A stretch of DNA of 13,464 bases, taken from assembly GCA_900757695.1 (NCBI GenBank), contig CAAEOU010000007.1, positions 1 to 13,464 of the forward strand. The letters are read 5' to 3'. The position numbers and the translations under genes were made by a program. Under the pieces are notes generated by a model. It saw only the letters and a program-made list of their open reading frames with translations, had not been told where the DNA came from and did no database searches. The stretch is from an uncultured Oscillospiraceae bacterium. Its GTDB lineage: Bacteria; Bacillota_A; Clostridia; Oscillospirales; Oscillospiraceae. Of the stretch, positions 6,612 to 13,447 are shown in pieces; the stretch's first letter is position 1; the number at the start of each line of letters is the position of its first letter.

Positions 6612-7292
6612 ATGAAAATTCTTGTGGTAGATGACGAAAAGCTTTTGGTCAAGGGAATTAAGTTCAATCTGGAGAATGACGGCTATGAGGTGGCTGCCGC
6701 CTACGACGGCGAGGAGGCCGTAGAGCTGGCGAAGACCGGAGACTTTGATCTGATCATTCTGGATATCATGATGCCGAAGCTCACGGGGCTGGAGGCATGC
6801 ATGCAGATCCGGGAGTTTTCCAATGTGCCGATCATTATGCTCACGGCCAAGGGCGAGGATATGGACAAGCTCATTGGCTTTGAGCAGGGGACCGATGACT
6901 ATCTGACCAAGCCCTTTAATATTTTGGAACTCAAGGCCCGGATTCGTGCGCTGCTGCGCCGCTCCACACCTGCGGAGAGTAAAGAGGATACGACCCGCAT
7001 TACCTGTGGCGACATCACGCTGGATACCAGCGAGCGCAATGCCTACAAGAACGGGAAGGCTGTGGAGCTGACTGCCAGAGAGTTTGACCTGATGGAGCTT
7101 CTGATGAAGAACCCCGGGCATGTGTATTCCAGAGAGAATCTGCTGGATATCATCTGGGGCTATGAATATCAGGGGGAGATCAGAACCGTGGACGTCCATG
7201 TGCGCCGCCTCAGAGAAAAGCTGGAGCGGGTGCCAGCACAGCCGGAGTACATTATGACGAAATGGGGCGTTGGCTATTATTTCAAGGCTTAA
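6612..7292 (+). CDS. OmpR/PhoB-family response regulator
   Basis: A 226-aa cytosolic DNA-binding regulator. The receiver domain (1-about 118) has the acidic pair Asp7/Asp8, the phosphoacceptor Asp51 in LDIMMP, the switch Thr78 and Lys100 in TKPF. A winged-helix output domain (about 127-225) includes ELTAREFDLMELL, the RTVDVHVRRLREKL recognition region and GVGYYF. It is a full-length, canonical member. The start follows a GGGG tract 10 bases upstream inside the end of comEA. The next frame, the histidine kinase, overlaps its 3' end, so the pair is co-translated and very probably cognate. It resembles WalR/PhoP-type regulators, but I cannot assign an orthologue or regulon from sequence alone. 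Confidence 0.95.
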   Translation: MKILVVDDEKLLVKGIKFNLENDGYEVAAAYDGEEAVELAKTGDFDLIILDIMMPKLTGLEACMQIREFSNVPIIMLTAKGEDMDKLIGFEQGTDDYLTKPFNILELKARIRALLRRSTPAESKEDTTRITCGDITLDTSERNAYKNGKAVELTAREFDLMELLMKNPGHVYSRENLLDIIWGYEYQGEIRTVDVHVRRLREKLERVPAQPEYIMTKWGVGYYFKA

Positions 7293-8715
7293 AAGATTTG
7301 CTGCGTCCTTCCGCAATAGTCTTCTCATGAAGGTGGTGCTGGTGATCCTGGCCGCAACGGCGGTGCTGCTGATCTTTCAGACCACCTCTCCGGTCAATAT
7401 CACAGAGAAGATGATTTTCTCCTATAAGCATAAGATGCTTCTGGGAGAAGCGGAGACCGTGGCCTCTTCCCTCAGCAGTCAATTGCTGACCAGTCAGGGG
7501 GCGGAAGAGATCATGAGTGTGCTGGGGACCAGAGACATGGGGCAGGTGATCATCACCGATGGAAACGGCGCAGTGATCTACAGCTCTAATTTGACGGTAA
7601 CACCGGTGGGCAGCAATGCACTGTACCCGGAGGTGCTCTCTGCCCTCCGGGGCAATGATGCATTCCGATGCAGCTTTACCGGAGATGCCTTTGTGAGCCG
7701 TGGTGCGATCCCGGTGATGTTCGGATCGGATATTACCGGCTGTGTCTATATGGTGGAAGTAGATCAGGAACAGGCTGCGCTTCTGACCAGTATCCAGAAT
7801 AATGCCATTCGGATGTCGGTGATCACGGTGCTGGTGTCGCTGGTGCTCTATGTGGTCTTTGGTATGGTCATTATTCGGAAGAATGAAAGCCTGCTTCAGT
7901 CCATCCGCCGGGTGCAGGAAGGTGACTATGAGCACCGGGTGGAAGTAAAGGGCAAGGACGAATTTGCCGTATTGGCCAACGAATTCAATGCCCTGACCGA
8001 TCGGCTCCAGCAGACGGAGCAGCTGCGGCGGCAGTTTGTATCCGATGCATCCCATGAGCTCCGGACGCCGCTGGCGGCCATGCGGCTGCTGTCGGATTCC
8101 ATTTTACAGAATGATATGGATCAGGAAACGGTACGGGAGTTTGTACAGGATATCTCCGGGGAGGCGGACCGGCTGACCCGTATGACCTCCAAGCTCCTGA
8201 ATCTTACGGCGCTGGACAGCCGCCAGTTTACTCCCACAGAGACGGAGCCGGTGAATCTGGGGGCATGCTGCAAAAAGGCGGTTCGGATGCTGGGACCCTA
8301 TGCGGCGGAGATGGGGGCACAGATCGAGCAGAGCTCAGAGGAAAACTGCTATGTGCTTGCCCGGGAGGATGACATTTTCCAGCTGGTGCTGAATCTGGCT
8401 GAGAATGGTGTCAAGTATTCTCAGAAGGACGGACAGGTGCGGCTGATCGCCTATTCTCAGGGCAGTACGGCAGTGCTGATCGTGGAGGATAACGGTGTTG
8501 GGATCCCGGAAGATGAGCTGGAACGTATTTTCCAGCGGTTCTATCGGGTGGATAAAGCGCGGTCCCGGGAAGCGGGCGGAACCGGCCTCGGCCTGGCCAT
8601 TGTCCAGGAGACTGCGGAGAAATTTGGCGGTACGGTGACCGCTGCCAACCGGCCTCAGGGCGGCGCAAGATTCACCGTGCAATTTCCGCTGTATCAGTGG
8701 GAGGGCGAGCCATGA
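7270..8715 (+). CDS. HAMP-domain sensor histidine kinase
   Basis: A 481-aa membrane sensor that phosphorylates the neighbouring response regulator. A basic N-terminal segment precedes TM1 (about 20-37). An extracytoplasmic sensor of about 140 residues follows (about 40-180, no named fold recognised), then TM2 (about 182-202) and HAMP (about 203-252). HisKA carries SHELRTP with phosphoacceptor His262. The ATPase domain has the N box NLAENGVKYS (Asn375, Asn379), DNGVG (407-411), the F box around FQRFYR, and GGTGLGLAI. The start is uncertain. I give TTG 7270 because it adds the positive residues before TM1 and overlaps the regulator gene by 23 bases. The first ATG, 7327, begins right at TM1 and has no ribosome site; TTG 7270 has only a close GGGG. 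Confidence 0.93.
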   Translation: MAIISRLKRFAASFRNSLLMKVVLVILAATAVLLIFQTTSPVNITEKMIFSYKHKMLLGEAETVASSLSSQLLTSQGAEEIMSVLGTRDMGQVIITDGNGAVIYSSNLTVTPVGSNALYPEVLSALRGNDAFRCSFTGDAFVSRGAIPVMFGSDITGCVYMVEVDQEQAALLTSIQNNAIRMSVITVLVSLVLYVVFGMVIIRKNESLLQSIRRVQEGDYEHRVEVKGKDEFAVLANEFNALTDRLQQTEQLRRQFVSDASHELRTPLAAMRLLSDSILQNDMDQETVREFVQDISGEADRLTRMTSKLLNLTALDSRQFTPTETEPVNLGACCKKAVRMLGPYAAEMGAQIEQSSEENCYVLAREDDIFQLVLNLAENGVKYSQKDGQVRLIAYSQGSTAVLIVEDNGVGIPEDELERIFQRFYRVDKARSREAGGTGLGLAIVQETAEKFGGTVTAANRPQGGARFTVQFPLYQWEGEP

Positions 8716-10028
8716 AGCGTGTACTTATGCTGATTTTGACAGCGGCCCTGGTTCTGAGCGCCGGATGCAGTGGACAGAAAAGTACAGGGACGGGGAATCA
8801 ACTGGACTTCTATTATGTGGTGCGGGAGGCGGAAAACCTCACCGAGGATGATACCATTGGGATAGAACAGAGAAATTCTTATGCCGGAGCTCTTGCACCT
8901 ATGCTGGAGCTGTATTTCCGTGGGCCTCAGGACGAGAAGCTGATTTCACCATTCCCCAGCGGAACGGAGCTGATAAAGGCTGCGGATACCGATGGTGTGC
9001 TGGAGCTTACCATGTCCAGCGAGTTCTTTTCCCTGCAGGGCGTTGATCTGACGCTGGCCTGTGGTTGCCTTGCCAAGACGGTCTGCGCTTACACGGGACG
9101 CAGTGCATTGATCGTCTCTGATGAACTGGGGAAGATCCGCATGGAACTGAACCCGGACAGCTATCTTTCGGTGGACAGCTTCCAGCAGGATACTGACCAG
9201 ATGTTCACGCTGTATTTCCCGGATGAAAACTGCCGTTATGTGATCCCTGAGCTTCGGGAAGTGACCCTCAGTGAAAATGAGACCGAAGAGGCATACCTGC
9301 TTCGGGAACTGATGGCGGGGCCTCAGACGACAGGCTTGCAGACGGCGATCCCGGAGGGAGCGGAGCTTTTGAGTGTCAGTACCTCCAGCGGCGTGTGCTC
9401 TGTAAACTTCTCGTCAAAGTTTTATGAGGATGTGGCAGAATCAGATTATCGGAGCTATACAGCGATTTACAGCATTGTGGATACGCTGACGGCGCTTGAT
9501 TATGTGGATTCGGTCAAATTCCTCAAGGACGGTGCCACAGTCAGCGGCAGCGGCATTATGCTGCTGGGAGAACCGTTTTCGAGAGACACCCGTGTCATTG
9601 GATCTGCGCATACCACCGGTGGGGAGCTGGATGTGAATTTTTATATGCTCCAGCGTATTGATGACGAAGCATTTGCGGTGCCGGTACGGGTGAAGCAGAG
9701 CATTTCTGCACCATCGGCAGAGGCTGTTGTGAAACAGCTGTTAAGCTATGTACCGCCGCAGGGGTTTTATAATCCCATTCCGTTTGGCACGGAGGCACTC
9801 AGCGTCAGCGTGTCAGGAAACACCTGCTATCTGGATCTTTCCGAGGAGTTTATCCCCGGAAATGATACAGAGGAAAAGGAGCTCAGCGCAGTGTGGAGTC
9901 TTGTCAGCACCCTCACCGGCTTGGATAATATCAGCTCCGTGGTGCTGACCATCGAAGGAGAGGCCGGCGGGCTTGCCTATGTAGACCTTTCAGAGCCTCT
10001 GACCGCAAAAATGGTCCGGCTCCATTGA
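8712..10028 (+). CDS. Lipoprotein with three GerMN-like repeats
   Basis: A 438-aa predicted lipoprotein. The signal peptide ends LSAGC, so the lipidated residue would be Cys19 (Ser at -3 is slightly atypical). Three related units follow at about 31-150, 163-276 and 303-420. Each has an opening beta strand (DFYYVV, MFTLYF, DVNFYML), a helix ending in a Gly/Pro turn, a P-x-G-(T/A)-E stretch (PSGTEL, PEGAEL, PFGTEAL) and a strand-plus-(S/E)-(K/E)-F element (SSEFF, SSKFY, SEEFI). GerMN domains occur in spore germination protein GerM and in actinobacterial LpqB. The ATG overlaps the kinase stop (ATGA) with GGAGGG upstream, so it belongs to the two-component operon. It probably acts outside the membrane with the kinase sensor, but that role is inference. 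Confidence 0.88.
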   Translation: MKRVLMLILTAALVLSAGCSGQKSTGTGNQLDFYYVVREAENLTEDDTIGIEQRNSYAGALAPMLELYFRGPQDEKLISPFPSGTELIKAADTDGVLELTMSSEFFSLQGVDLTLACGCLAKTVCAYTGRSALIVSDELGKIRMELNPDSYLSVDSFQQDTDQMFTLYFPDENCRYVIPELREVTLSENETEEAYLLRELMAGPQTTGLQTAIPEGAELLSVSTSSGVCSVNFSSKFYEDVAESDYRSYTAIYSIVDTLTALDYVDSVKFLKDGATVSGSGIMLLGEPFSRDTRVIGSAHTTGGELDVNFYMLQRIDDEAFAVPVRVKQSISAPSAEAVVKQLLSYVPPQGFYNPIPFGTEALSVSVSGNTCYLDLSEEFIPGNDTEEKELSAVWSLVSTLTGLDNISSVVLTIEGEAGGLAYVDLSEPLTAKMVRLH

Positions 10029-10053
10029 CAGACGATGTTTAAGATGCTAAAGT

Positions 10054-10085
10054 ATACCCTGTGGGAATGCTATCCCACAGGGTAT
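10054..10085. repeat. Hairpin repeat, copy 1
   Basis: A 13-bp perfect stem ATACCCTGTGGGA / TCCCACAGGGTAT has a 6-nt loop (ATGCTA). It starts 26 bases after the lipoprotein stop. No T tract follows on the + strand, so it is a poor terminator there. It is identical to copy 2 except for one loop base. Confidence 0.85.
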
Positions 10086-10180
10086 TGCAGCATTGGGTAT
10101 TTTCCTTGCGGCGCAGGGTGACTGAGCAGCAGGGGGAAGAGTGAAGGGGGGCAAGGCCCGCCCTTCGCATCCAATCAAAC

Positions 10181-10212
10181 GGATATTCAAACGGTTTGAC
10201 GTTTGAATATCC
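10181..10212. repeat. 12-bp inverted repeat with four TCAAAC half-sites nearby
   Basis: GGATATTCAAAC (10181-10192) pairs perfectly with GTTTGAATATCC (10201-10212) over an 8-nt loop. TCAAAC occurs on the + strand at 10175 and 10187, and as its complement GTTTGA at 10194 and 10201, giving four half-sites in 32 bases. It could be an operator or an RNA hairpin. Confidence 0.7.
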
Positions 10213-10244
10213 GCAAGCAGCGTGACAAACTCTTTGGCACGCTG

Positions 10245-10280
10245 ATACCCTGTGGGAATGTTATCCCACAGGGTATTTTT
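10245..10280 (+). terminator. Hairpin repeat, copy 2, terminator-like
   Basis: The same 13-bp stem as copy 1 (10245-10257 with 10264-10276, loop ATGTTA) is here followed directly by a run of five Ts (10276-10280). It has the form of an intrinsic terminator or attenuator. It sits 63 bases before the metY start codon, inside the likely leader, so it may control readthrough into metY. Confidence 0.65.
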
Positions 10281-10343
10281 CGGTCCGCAGATTCTGATTC
10301 TGGCCCAACGAATGGATCTGCAAAAAAGGAAGGAGCGGCTTTT

Positions 10344-11627
10344 ATGCCTCATCAAAGTATTGAAACCAAATGTGTTCAGGGAGGCTATACCCCCGGAAAC
10401 GGCGAGCCCCGGCAGATCCCGATCATTCAGAGCACGACCTTTAAGTACGCGACCTCGGAGGATATGGGGAAGCTTTTTGATCTGGAAGCCAGCGGCTATT
10501 TTTACTCCCGGCTTCAGAATCCCACCTGCGATTATGTAGCGGCGAAGATTGCGGAGCTGGAGGGCGGCACCGCCGCAATGCTCACATCCTCCGGTCAGGC
10601 GGCAAACTTCTTTGCGCTGTTTAATATCGCAGGCTGCGGCGACCATATTGTGGCGTCCTCCTCCATCTATGGCGGTACATTTAACCTGATCAGCGTGACC
10701 ATGGCGAAGATGGGCATTGAGACGACCTTTGTCGGTCCGGATGCCACGGAGGAGGAGCTGAATGCAGCATTCCGGCCCAATACCAAGGCAATGTTTGGTG
10801 AGACCATTGCCAATCCTGCGCTGACGGTGCTGGATATTGAGCTGTTTGCTAAGGTTGCCCACGCCCACGGTGTCCCGCTGATCGTGGATAACACCTTTGC
10901 GACCCCCATCAACTGCCGTCCGTTTGAGTGGGGGGCTGACATCGTGACCCATTCCACCACCAAGTATATGGATGGCCATGGCGCCTGTGTCGGCGGTGCC
11001 ATTGTGGACAGCGGTCATTTCGACTGGATGGCACACAAAGATAAATTCCCCGGGCTGACTACACCAGATGAGAGCTACCACGGCATCACCTATGCGGAAA
11101 AGTTCGGTCAGGGAGGCGCATTTATCACCAAGTGCACGGCGCAGCTGATGCGGGATCTTGGCTCCACCCAGTCTCCCCAGAGCGCCTTTATGCTGAACCT
11201 TGGCCTTGAGAGCCTTCACGTTCGGATGCCCCGCCATTGTGAAAACGGGCAGGCCGTGGCGGAATTCCTGAATCAGCATCCCAAGATCGCCTATGTCAAC
11301 TACTGCGGTCTGCCCGGCGACAAGTATCATAAGCTGGCGGAAAAGTATTTGCCCAACGGTTCCTGCGGCGTGGTGTCCTTTGGCCTGAAGGGCGGACGTG
11401 CGGCAGCGGAGACCTTTATGAAGCACCTGAAGCTGGCGGCCATCGAGACCCATGTGGCCGATGCACGCACCTGCTGCCTGAACCCGGCCACCAGCACCCA
11501 TCGGCAGATGAATGATGAGCAGCTGAAGGCTGCCGGAGTACCGGCGGAGCTGGTGCGCATGAGCTGCGGCCTCGAAAGCAAGGAGGATCTGATTGCGGAT
11601 ATTGCCCAGGCATTGGATGCGATTTGA
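10344..11627 (+). CDS. metY: O-acetylhomoserine sulfhydrylase (MetY type), Cys/Met PLP enzyme
   Basis: A 427-aa cytosolic PLP enzyme. MetY makes homocysteine from O-acetylhomoserine and sulfide for methionine synthesis; some homologues also make cysteine from O-acetylserine. Family marks: TKCVQGGY start, YSRLQNPT, a SSGQAA-type PLP-phosphate loop, DNTFATP with the cofactor Asp, and HSTTKYMDGHG with the Schiff-base Lys207. The late THVADARTCCLNPA stretch corresponds to the common THVADARTSVLHPA. The length favours MetY (about 430) over MetB or MetC (about 380-390). The ATG at 10344 has GGAAGGAG 8 bases upstream; the frame stays open further upstream to 10203, but that stretch is non-coding hairpin sequence. 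It stands alone, and no terminator is obvious in the 125 bases after it. Confidence 0.9.
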   Translation: MPHQSIETKCVQGGYTPGNGEPRQIPIIQSTTFKYATSEDMGKLFDLEASGYFYSRLQNPTCDYVAAKIAELEGGTAAMLTSSGQAANFFALFNIAGCGDHIVASSSIYGGTFNLISVTMAKMGIETTFVGPDATEEELNAAFRPNTKAMFGETIANPALTVLDIELFAKVAHAHGVPLIVDNTFATPINCRPFEWGADIVTHSTTKYMDGHGACVGGAIVDSGHFDWMAHKDKFPGLTTPDESYHGITYAEKFGQGGAFITKCTAQLMRDLGSTQSPQSAFMLNLGLESLHVRMPRHCENGQAVAEFLNQHPKIAYVNYCGLPGDKYHKLAEKYLPNGSCGVVSFGLKGGRAAAETFMKHLKLAAIETHVADARTCCLNPATSTHRQMNDEQLKAAGVPAELVRMSCGLESKEDLIADIAQALDAI

Positions 11628-11690
11628 CGAAAATTACAAAAATCTGCATTAAAATTGCACGAATCCAGCAGCTCTATTTGTGTAGAATGC

Positions 11691-11719
11691 TTGACTTCCA
11701 AGGCCTCGTATGCTATACT
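11691..11719 (+). promoter_or_regulatory. Strong sigma-A promoter with extended -10 for the 52-aa gene
   Basis: -35 TTGACT (11691-11696, 5 of 6), 17-bp spacer, and TGC directly before TATACT (11714-11719), an extended -10. The predicted start is near 11726, about 27 bases before the ATG. It is the best promoter in the window. Confidence 0.8.
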
Positions 11720-11752
11720 TTTTTGTGAAATGAATGGGGGCAGGTGAAAAAA

Positions 11753-11911
11753 ATGATCGTACTGTTCATGCTTGGACTGGCTTGTCTGGCGATTGCTGGT
11801 ATGAAGATCGCCGAGGGGATCAGCTTTTCTCTTATCGTATACGCTGTGGTCGGCGCTGTATGCGTAGTGGCTTATCTGATTAGCCTGGTTAAGAAGAAGC
11901 TGGAAAAGTGA
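11753..11911 (+). CDS. 52-aa membrane protein, unknown function
   Basis: A short frame with two hydrophobic segments (about 2-16 and 24-46) and a basic C-terminus (VKKKLEK), suggesting two short membrane helices with the tail in the cytosol. I do not recognise a family. It is supported as a gene by the strong promoter just upstream, AGGTG 6 bases before the ATG, and a strong terminator 26 bases after the stop. Together these make a compact one-gene transcript. An in-frame GTG at 11744 would add MKK to the N-terminus but leaves a poorly spaced ribosome site. Possible roles include a small regulator of a membrane complex or a stress peptide; nothing here decides between them. It does not look like a type I toxin by sequence, and I see no antisense RNA promoter. 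Confidence 0.75.
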   Translation: MIVLFMLGLACLAIAGMKIAEGISFSLIVYAVVGAVCVVAYLISLVKKKLEK

Positions 11912-11936
11912 TCCATACGTCCATACGAATGTAAAC

Positions 11937-11975
11937 AATACCGAGGTGTCTGTCTTGCAGGCACCTCGGTATTTT
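11937..11975. terminator. Bidirectional intrinsic terminator
   Basis: A 12-bp perfect stem AATACCGAGGTG (11937-11948) / CACCTCGGTATT (11962-11973) extends to about 16 bp with one G-U pair, and has a short loop. TTTT (11972-11975) follows on the + strand, and TTGTTT on the - strand. It serves the 52-aa gene and the convergent zinc-ribbon gene. Confidence 0.9.
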
Positions 11976-11988
11976 GCCGCTTGGAGGA

Positions 11989-12198
11989 TCAGAGAGAGTA
12001 ATCCTCTTGATCGTATTTGGTAAAATCAACGGCTTTTGGCTTGGGTGGGACACGGCGCAGGGGATCGTAGCGGAAGCTGCGGCAGTGATCACCGGCACTG
12101 CGAACCCCTTTTTTCCGACAGATCACCGTTTCCGGCTCGGCGGGAGCGGCATAACGGCAGTAAGTACAACGGGGTTCAATATCTTTACGGAACAGCAT
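11989..12198 (-). CDS. 69-aa putative zinc-ribbon protein, unknown function
   Basis: A small soluble protein with a cysteine pattern typical of a small zinc fold: C11-x2-C14, then Cys27 and His38-Cys39. Charged and proline-rich segments (about 40-69) end in YDQEDYSL. I recall uncharacterised proteins of this form, with a conserved GDHCRSFRYDPLRR-like stretch, in Oscillospiraceae-type genomes, but have no function for them. The start ATG at 12198 follows GGAGGATTTCCC, a good ribosome site. The frame could extend upstream to 12294, but that would run through the preceding gene's stop and a -10-like site. It lies 64 bases downstream of the YlbJ-like gene on the same strand and may be cotranscribed or read from its own promoter. 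Confidence 0.8.
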   Translation of the reverse strand: MLFRKDIEPRCTYCRYAAPAEPETVICRKKGVRSAGDHCRSFRYDPLRRVPPKPKAVDFTKYDQEDYSL

Positions 12199-12261
12199 GG
12201 GAAATCCTCCAGAACAGTTGGCAACAGCGTCTCCGGAAGAGCTGCTGCGATGATTACCACC

Positions 12262-12290
12262 ATTATACATGATTTTTGCGGCGGAGAAAA
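12262..12290 (-). promoter_or_regulatory. Possible promoter of the zinc-ribbon gene within the ylbJ-like 3' end
   Basis: The - strand reads a perfect TATAAT (12262-12267) that overlaps the TAA stop of the ylbJ-like gene. The -35 at 17 bp, TTTTCT (12285-12290), matches the consensus poorly. It could separate the zinc-ribbon gene from its upstream neighbour. Confidence 0.35.
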
Positions 12291-13447
12291 GCACTTTTTA
12301 TCGCTGCTGGAATGGACAGCAGGCTCAGCAGGATCCAAAGCCCCAGCGCTGCCCCCAGGGAGATGGTCAGGGCTCTTCCAAAGCTCAAATGTGCGATGGT
12401 GGTGACCTGACCGGCCAGAATGGCGGACACAGAATGATTCCAGCCAAGGCGGCGGGAGAGAAGAAACACCAGCACAGCGGAGATGATGCCGTGGAGGAGC
12501 TTCCCGAAGAAGTATGTGCGGGTGGAGAGTCCACTTTTTCCGATAAAAGAGAGTACCTGACAGTGAACGGACAGACCGGCCCAGCCCAGAATAAAGGCGG
12601 CCATACACAGCCGATTGCCCAGAGATGCGGCCATATCCCGGAGGCTCCAGACACCGGAGGTCATCTCGATGGCCCCGGAAAGCAGGCTTTCGGCCATGTC
12701 CTGATGCAGGCCCAGATTTCCCAGCAGGAGCACCAGAATGGAGGCCAAACGTGTGATGATGCCGGTGAGAAACAGCAGACGGATGACAACGGTGAAGAAA
12801 ATCACAAAGGCACAGATGTTCATGGCCGAAGAGAATGCGTCTTTTACTGCACGGATAAAGAGTTCGGATACTGAGATGTCGGCGGAGTGCGCAGGGGAAA
12901 ACTCGGAGACGGTAACGGTACCCTTGCCATAAAAGCGGAACAGCAGCCCCACCAGAATGGACGCGGCCACGTGAGCGCCATAGAGCCACAGCCCCGCTGC
13001 CGAGCTGGAAAAGATCCCGGCACCAACTACCCCGAGGATAAAAGCGGGGCCCGAGTTGTTGCAGAAGCTCATGAGCCGTTCCGCTTCATCACGGCTGCAT
13101 TGGCCGGATTCGTAGAGGGCAATGGCGGTTCGGGCGCCAACCGGATACCCGCCGACAATGCCAAGCAGAAATGCGCCTGCACAGGCGCCGCCGACTCGAA
13201 ACAGGGGGGCCATCAGCGGCCCGGCCAGTGATCCCAACGCACGGATCAGCCCCAGCTCCACACAGAGGGTGGAGAGTACGAAAAATGGAAACAGCGATGG
13301 TACGATCACATTGAGGCAAAGCTGAACGCCATCCTTTGCGGCGGTCACGGATTGGTCCGGAAACAGCAGGAGACTCAGGAGCATCAGACAAACGCCCAGA
13401 GAAAAAACGGTGTTTTGAAAGCGGGGCCTCCAGAGGAAACGACTCAT
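12263..13447 (-). CDS. ylbJ: YlbJ/SpoVV-like sporulation membrane protein
   Basis: A 394-aa polytopic membrane protein of the nucleoside-recognition (Gate) superfamily. Bacillus YlbJ, renamed SpoVV, is about 408 aa, is needed in late sporulation and is implicated in moving dipicolinic acid across the outer forespore membrane. Family landmarks are GIVGGYPVGA (about 96-105), FCNNSGPAFILG (128-139) and GAIEMTSGVW (258-267). About eight to ten hydrophobic segments surround them in two Gate-like halves, with a basic C-terminus (FLRRKNHV). The ATG at 13447 follows GAGGTGATCC on the - strand, and the gene is complete inside the window with 17 bases to spare. Assignment as ylbJ is by motif and length; another Gate-domain exporter remains possible. 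A sporulation promoter cannot be checked because it would lie outside. Confidence 0.85.
   Translation of the reverse strand: MSRFLWRPRFQNTVFSLGVCLMLLSLLLFPDQSVTAAKDGVQLCLNVIVPSLFPFFVLSTLCVELGLIRALGSLAGPLMAPLFRVGGACAGAFLLGIVGGYPVGARTAIALYESGQCSRDEAERLMSFCNNSGPAFILGVVGAGIFSSSAAGLWLYGAHVAASILVGLLFRFYGKGTVTVSEFSPAHSADISVSELFIRAVKDAFSSAMNICAFVIFFTVVIRLLFLTGIITRLASILVLLLGNLGLHQDMAESLLSGAIEMTSGVWSLRDMAASLGNRLCMAAFILGWAGLSVHCQVLSFIGKSGLSTRTYFFGKLLHGIISAVLVFLLSRRLGWNHSVSAILAGQVTTIAHLSFGRALTISLGAALGLWILLSLLSIPAAIKSAFLRRKNHV

Larger units (their letters stand above)
10029..10343. other. 315-bp intergenic region with paired hairpins and an inverted repeat
   Basis: No credible gene is visible here. It holds two near-identical hairpins (10054-10085 and 10245-10276), a purine-rich G/A stretch (about 10111-10150), a 12-bp inverted repeat (10181-10212), a 7-bp stem (10218-10224 with 10238-10244) and a weak 6-bp stem (10287-10292 with 10316-10321). 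I find no SAM-I, T-box or other known sulfur riboswitch signature, and no convincing sigma-A promoter for metY. Confidence 0.7.

Noticed and set aside
10141..10170. GC-rich possible stem around GGGGGGC and GCCCGCC
   Set aside because: Pairing contains a mismatch and too short a loop to be convincing as a separate structure.
10054..10280. CRISPR array
   Set aside because: Only two palindromic copies about 190 bp apart, without regular spacers or cas genes.
10203..10343. N-terminal extension of MetY through the leader
   Set aside because: The extra residues are encoded by hairpin repeats, match no MetY N-terminus, and the ATG at 10344 has a strong ribosome site.
10029..10343. SAM-I riboswitch or T-box leader for metY
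   Set aside because: Expected for the gene, but neither the conserved SAM-I core nor the T-box sequence (GGGTGGNACCGCG-like) is present.
10047..11501. 484-codon open frame on the - strand opposite metY
   Set aside because: Antisense shadow of a well-conserved PLP enzyme; it also runs through the intergenic hairpins.
11628..11690. Terminator after metY, or a second promoter (TTGCAC / TAGAAT)
   Set aside because: No stem with a T tract is visible, and the two promoter-like boxes are 22 bp apart, too far for sigma-A.
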